A stretch of DNA of 64,000 nt. Source: an uncultured Lachnospiraceae bacterium (GTDB lineage: Bacteria > Bacillota > Clostridia > Lachnospirales > Lachnospiraceae). The stretch lies in the NCBI GenBank assembly GCA_910584725.1, contig CAJUBE010000026.1, positions 1 to 64,000 of the forward strand. Direction: 5' to 3'. Made by a program: the position numbers and the translations under genes. Within the stretch, counting starts at the first letter, position 1; every line of letters starts with the position of its first letter. Below the pieces are notes generated by a model. It was not told the origin of the DNA, searched no databases, and saw only the letters and a list, made by a program, of their open reading frames with translations. Shown here piece by piece: positions 62,877-64,000 of the stretch.

Positions 62877-62927
62877 CCTTTATACTGTGATTTTCCGTGA
62901 GAGACTTTCGCAGAGGGAACAGGTGAA

Positions 62928-63407
62928 ATGAAAGAAAATCTGTTTGTGCTGTTTGTTATCGTATTCTGGACTGTCATGGTGGTTTTGCATGTAATCCAGC
63001 ATAAAAAAATCCACGAAAAGATTGACGGGGTGGAAACCATAGATGGCATCACCTATCTGCTGAAGGATACCGATGTCAGTTATGTAATGTATAAGCTGAA
63101 TTCCACCTGTATCAGCAAAATCATAAAAGATAAGGAATTTCAAACGGTCGGTGAAAGGGAAGGGATTCTCAAATTTGGGGGCATCAATTATTCCCTGAAT
63201 CTTAGTGGAAGTGAAAGAGATATGAACATCGGCGCGGCATATCGGATCAAATGTGAGCAGAGCGGAAACGATGTGATTATGAAAGTTTCCTTTGAAAAGA
63301 GGGATTTCAAGTGGTGGTCGCCAAGCGCCAAACAGCCCGGGCTGGTGCTGAATCAGGCATACCATCGCTTTTTTAAAGAAGTGTTTGACGTGCAGGTGAT
63401 CAGATAG
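62928..63407 (+). CDS. Single-pass membrane-anchored hypothetical protein
   Basis: The 159-residue protein has one N-terminal TM segment (ENLFVLFVIVFWTVMVVLHV) and a globular remainder with a repeated Lys/Asp-rich pattern and IKCEQSGNDVIMKVSFEK. GAACAGGTGAA precedes the ATG. It is co-directional with the FapA-family gene. No domain is recognised. Confidence 0.6.
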   Translation: MKENLFVLFVIVFWTVMVVLHVIQHKKIHEKIDGVETIDGITYLLKDTDVSYVMYKLNSTCISKIIKDKEFQTVGEREGILKFGGINYSLNLSGSERDMNIGAAYRIKCEQSGNDVIMKVSFEKRDFKWWSPSAKQPGLVLNQAYHRFFKEVFDVQVIR

Positions 63408-63464
63408 GCAAAGATATATTTATGCTTATCAGGTAAGAATTGTGCGGGAAAGGAATCACTTATT

Positions 63465-64000
63465 ATGCTAGTGCTTGTCAAGACATCCGCGGCATGTCTT
63501 TTAATGACAATATACATGGCGGGGTTTTATTACCGCAAGCCCCATATCCCGGTCAAGTCCACCAGAATTTTTCAGTGGCTTATTTCTGTTGCAATTGTAA
63601 ATTCCATCTTCGATCTGATTACGATCTGTACGGTAAACCGCAGGGATGTGGTGCCGGATTCATTGAATCTCATTGTCCACATCATTTATCTGCTGTCTAT
63701 ACTGGGATTTATTTATCTTTTGTTTGTTTATATGAGAAGCTATCTGGAGGCGGAACTGAAATTTTCAAAGTCGATAAGAATCTTCCATAGCCTGCCTGCC
63801 GTCTTATCAACCGTGGGAATTTTTGTGCTGCCGATCACGTATGTGCAGGGGGCAACGACCGACTATTCTTTAGGACCCAAAGCATATGCGTTGTACGGGA
63901 GTCTCGTGATCTATCTGGTTCTTATTTTATATTACTGTCTCCGTTATTGGCGGATTATGGACAGGGATAAAAGACTCGCCATTGTGCTTGCCGTGCCGCT
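63465..64000 (+). CDS. Partial multi-TM sensor protein, cut by the window end
   Basis: Translating from the ATG at 63465 (AAAGGAA upstream) gives an open frame through the last base, at least 178 residues. It contains about five hydrophobic segments, for example IFQWLISVAIVNSIF and LSILGFIYLLFVYMRSYLEA. This resembles the N-terminal membrane sensor of Lachnospiraceae GGDEF or histidine-kinase proteins, but the signalling domain lies beyond the window, so the family is a guess. Confidence 0.65.
   Translation, partial: MLVLVKTSAACLLMTIYMAGFYYRKPHIPVKSTRIFQWLISVAIVNSIFDLITICTVNRRDVVPDSLNLIVHIIYLLSILGFIYLLFVYMRSYLEAELKFSKSIRIFHSLPAVLSTVGIFVLPITYVQGATTDYSLGPKAYALYGSLVIYLVLILYYCLRYWRIMDRDKRLAIVLAVP

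Noticed and set aside
63440..63790. Short Cys-rich plus-strand ORF near the end
   Set aside because: It is out of frame with the open multi-TM reading frame from 63465, which has a better ribosome site and consistent hydrophobic segments.
1..64000. CRISPR arrays, tRNA and rRNA genes
   Set aside because: No regularly spaced direct repeats with spacers, no cloverleaf-type sequence and no rRNA-like sequence were noticed on reading; a tRNA or covariance-model scan was not possible here.

Overview
The window looks like a chromosomal segment of a Lachnospiraceae-type Firmicute (Clostridia). Gene starts carry strong AGGAGG-type ribosome sites with ATG, GTG and TTG starts, promoters are TTGACA/TATAAT-like, and the families present (LytTR-DUF3021 pairs, FapA/DUF342, Rpn-like tails, AAA-ATPase/PD-(D/E)XK proteins, small MerR and HxlR regulators) are typical of gut clostridia. 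This assignment is an inference. No rRNA, tRNA or CRISPR array was seen.

Region 1 (1-33.8 kb) is dominated by a same-strand glycan-biosynthesis locus. It holds LicD, an IspD/TarI-like cytidylyltransferase, a TPP enzyme, an acetyltransferase, a HAD protein, a radical SAM protein, two DUF616-type glycosyltransferases, an AsnB-like amidotransferase, two TylF-type, one FkbM-type and one class I methyltransferase, a cupin, a DegT aminotransferase, GT4-, GT-D-, GT2- and Caps_synth-type glycosyltransferases, a three-domain fusion ending in a TagD-like cytidylyltransferase, and two TIM-barrel isomerases. Fourteen of these proteins carry what looks like the same Rossmann-like accessory domain (G-x-G near the start, then a C/V-D-N-type motif). 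The domain is N-terminal in eleven, C-terminal in two and internal in one. No flippase, polymerase, ABC exporter or priming transferase is present, so the locus probably decorates a glycan or protein whose backbone and export are encoded elsewhere. The middle of the locus is visibly AT-richer than the genes after 29 kb.

Three units with matching inverted ends punctuate this locus (147-2240, 13330-13553, 27407-29203). Two carry a paralogous AAA-ATPase/PD-(D/E)XK nuclease gene and one is an empty 224-bp form. Their right ends fold into intrinsic terminators. Together they look like an undescribed mobile or cassette family with a MITE-like derivative.

Region 2 (33.8-43.1 kb) holds a RelB/DinJ-YoeB toxin-antitoxin pair with a clear operator-promoter, a GNAT acetyltransferase, a lipoprotein, an AAA/DUF4143 ATPase, two sulfur-amino-acid PLP enzymes and a chemoreceptor. 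Region 3 (43.1-54.9 kb) holds a four-gene module of two MNT-type nucleotidyltransferases, an unknown protein and a NADAR protein, then a flavin-type oxidase, an HxlR regulator, tandem radical SAM paralogs with a CX4CX2C cluster, CutC, a HipA-like kinase with a small partner, a YbaK-type deacylase and a leftward CPBP/DUF3021/LytTR operon. Region 4 (55-64 kb) holds a GH36 alpha-galactosidase, a MerR regulator divergent from a serine hydrolase-MATE operon with a 19-bp-spacer MerR-type promoter, a FapA-family protein, and the start of a membrane sensor cut by the window end.
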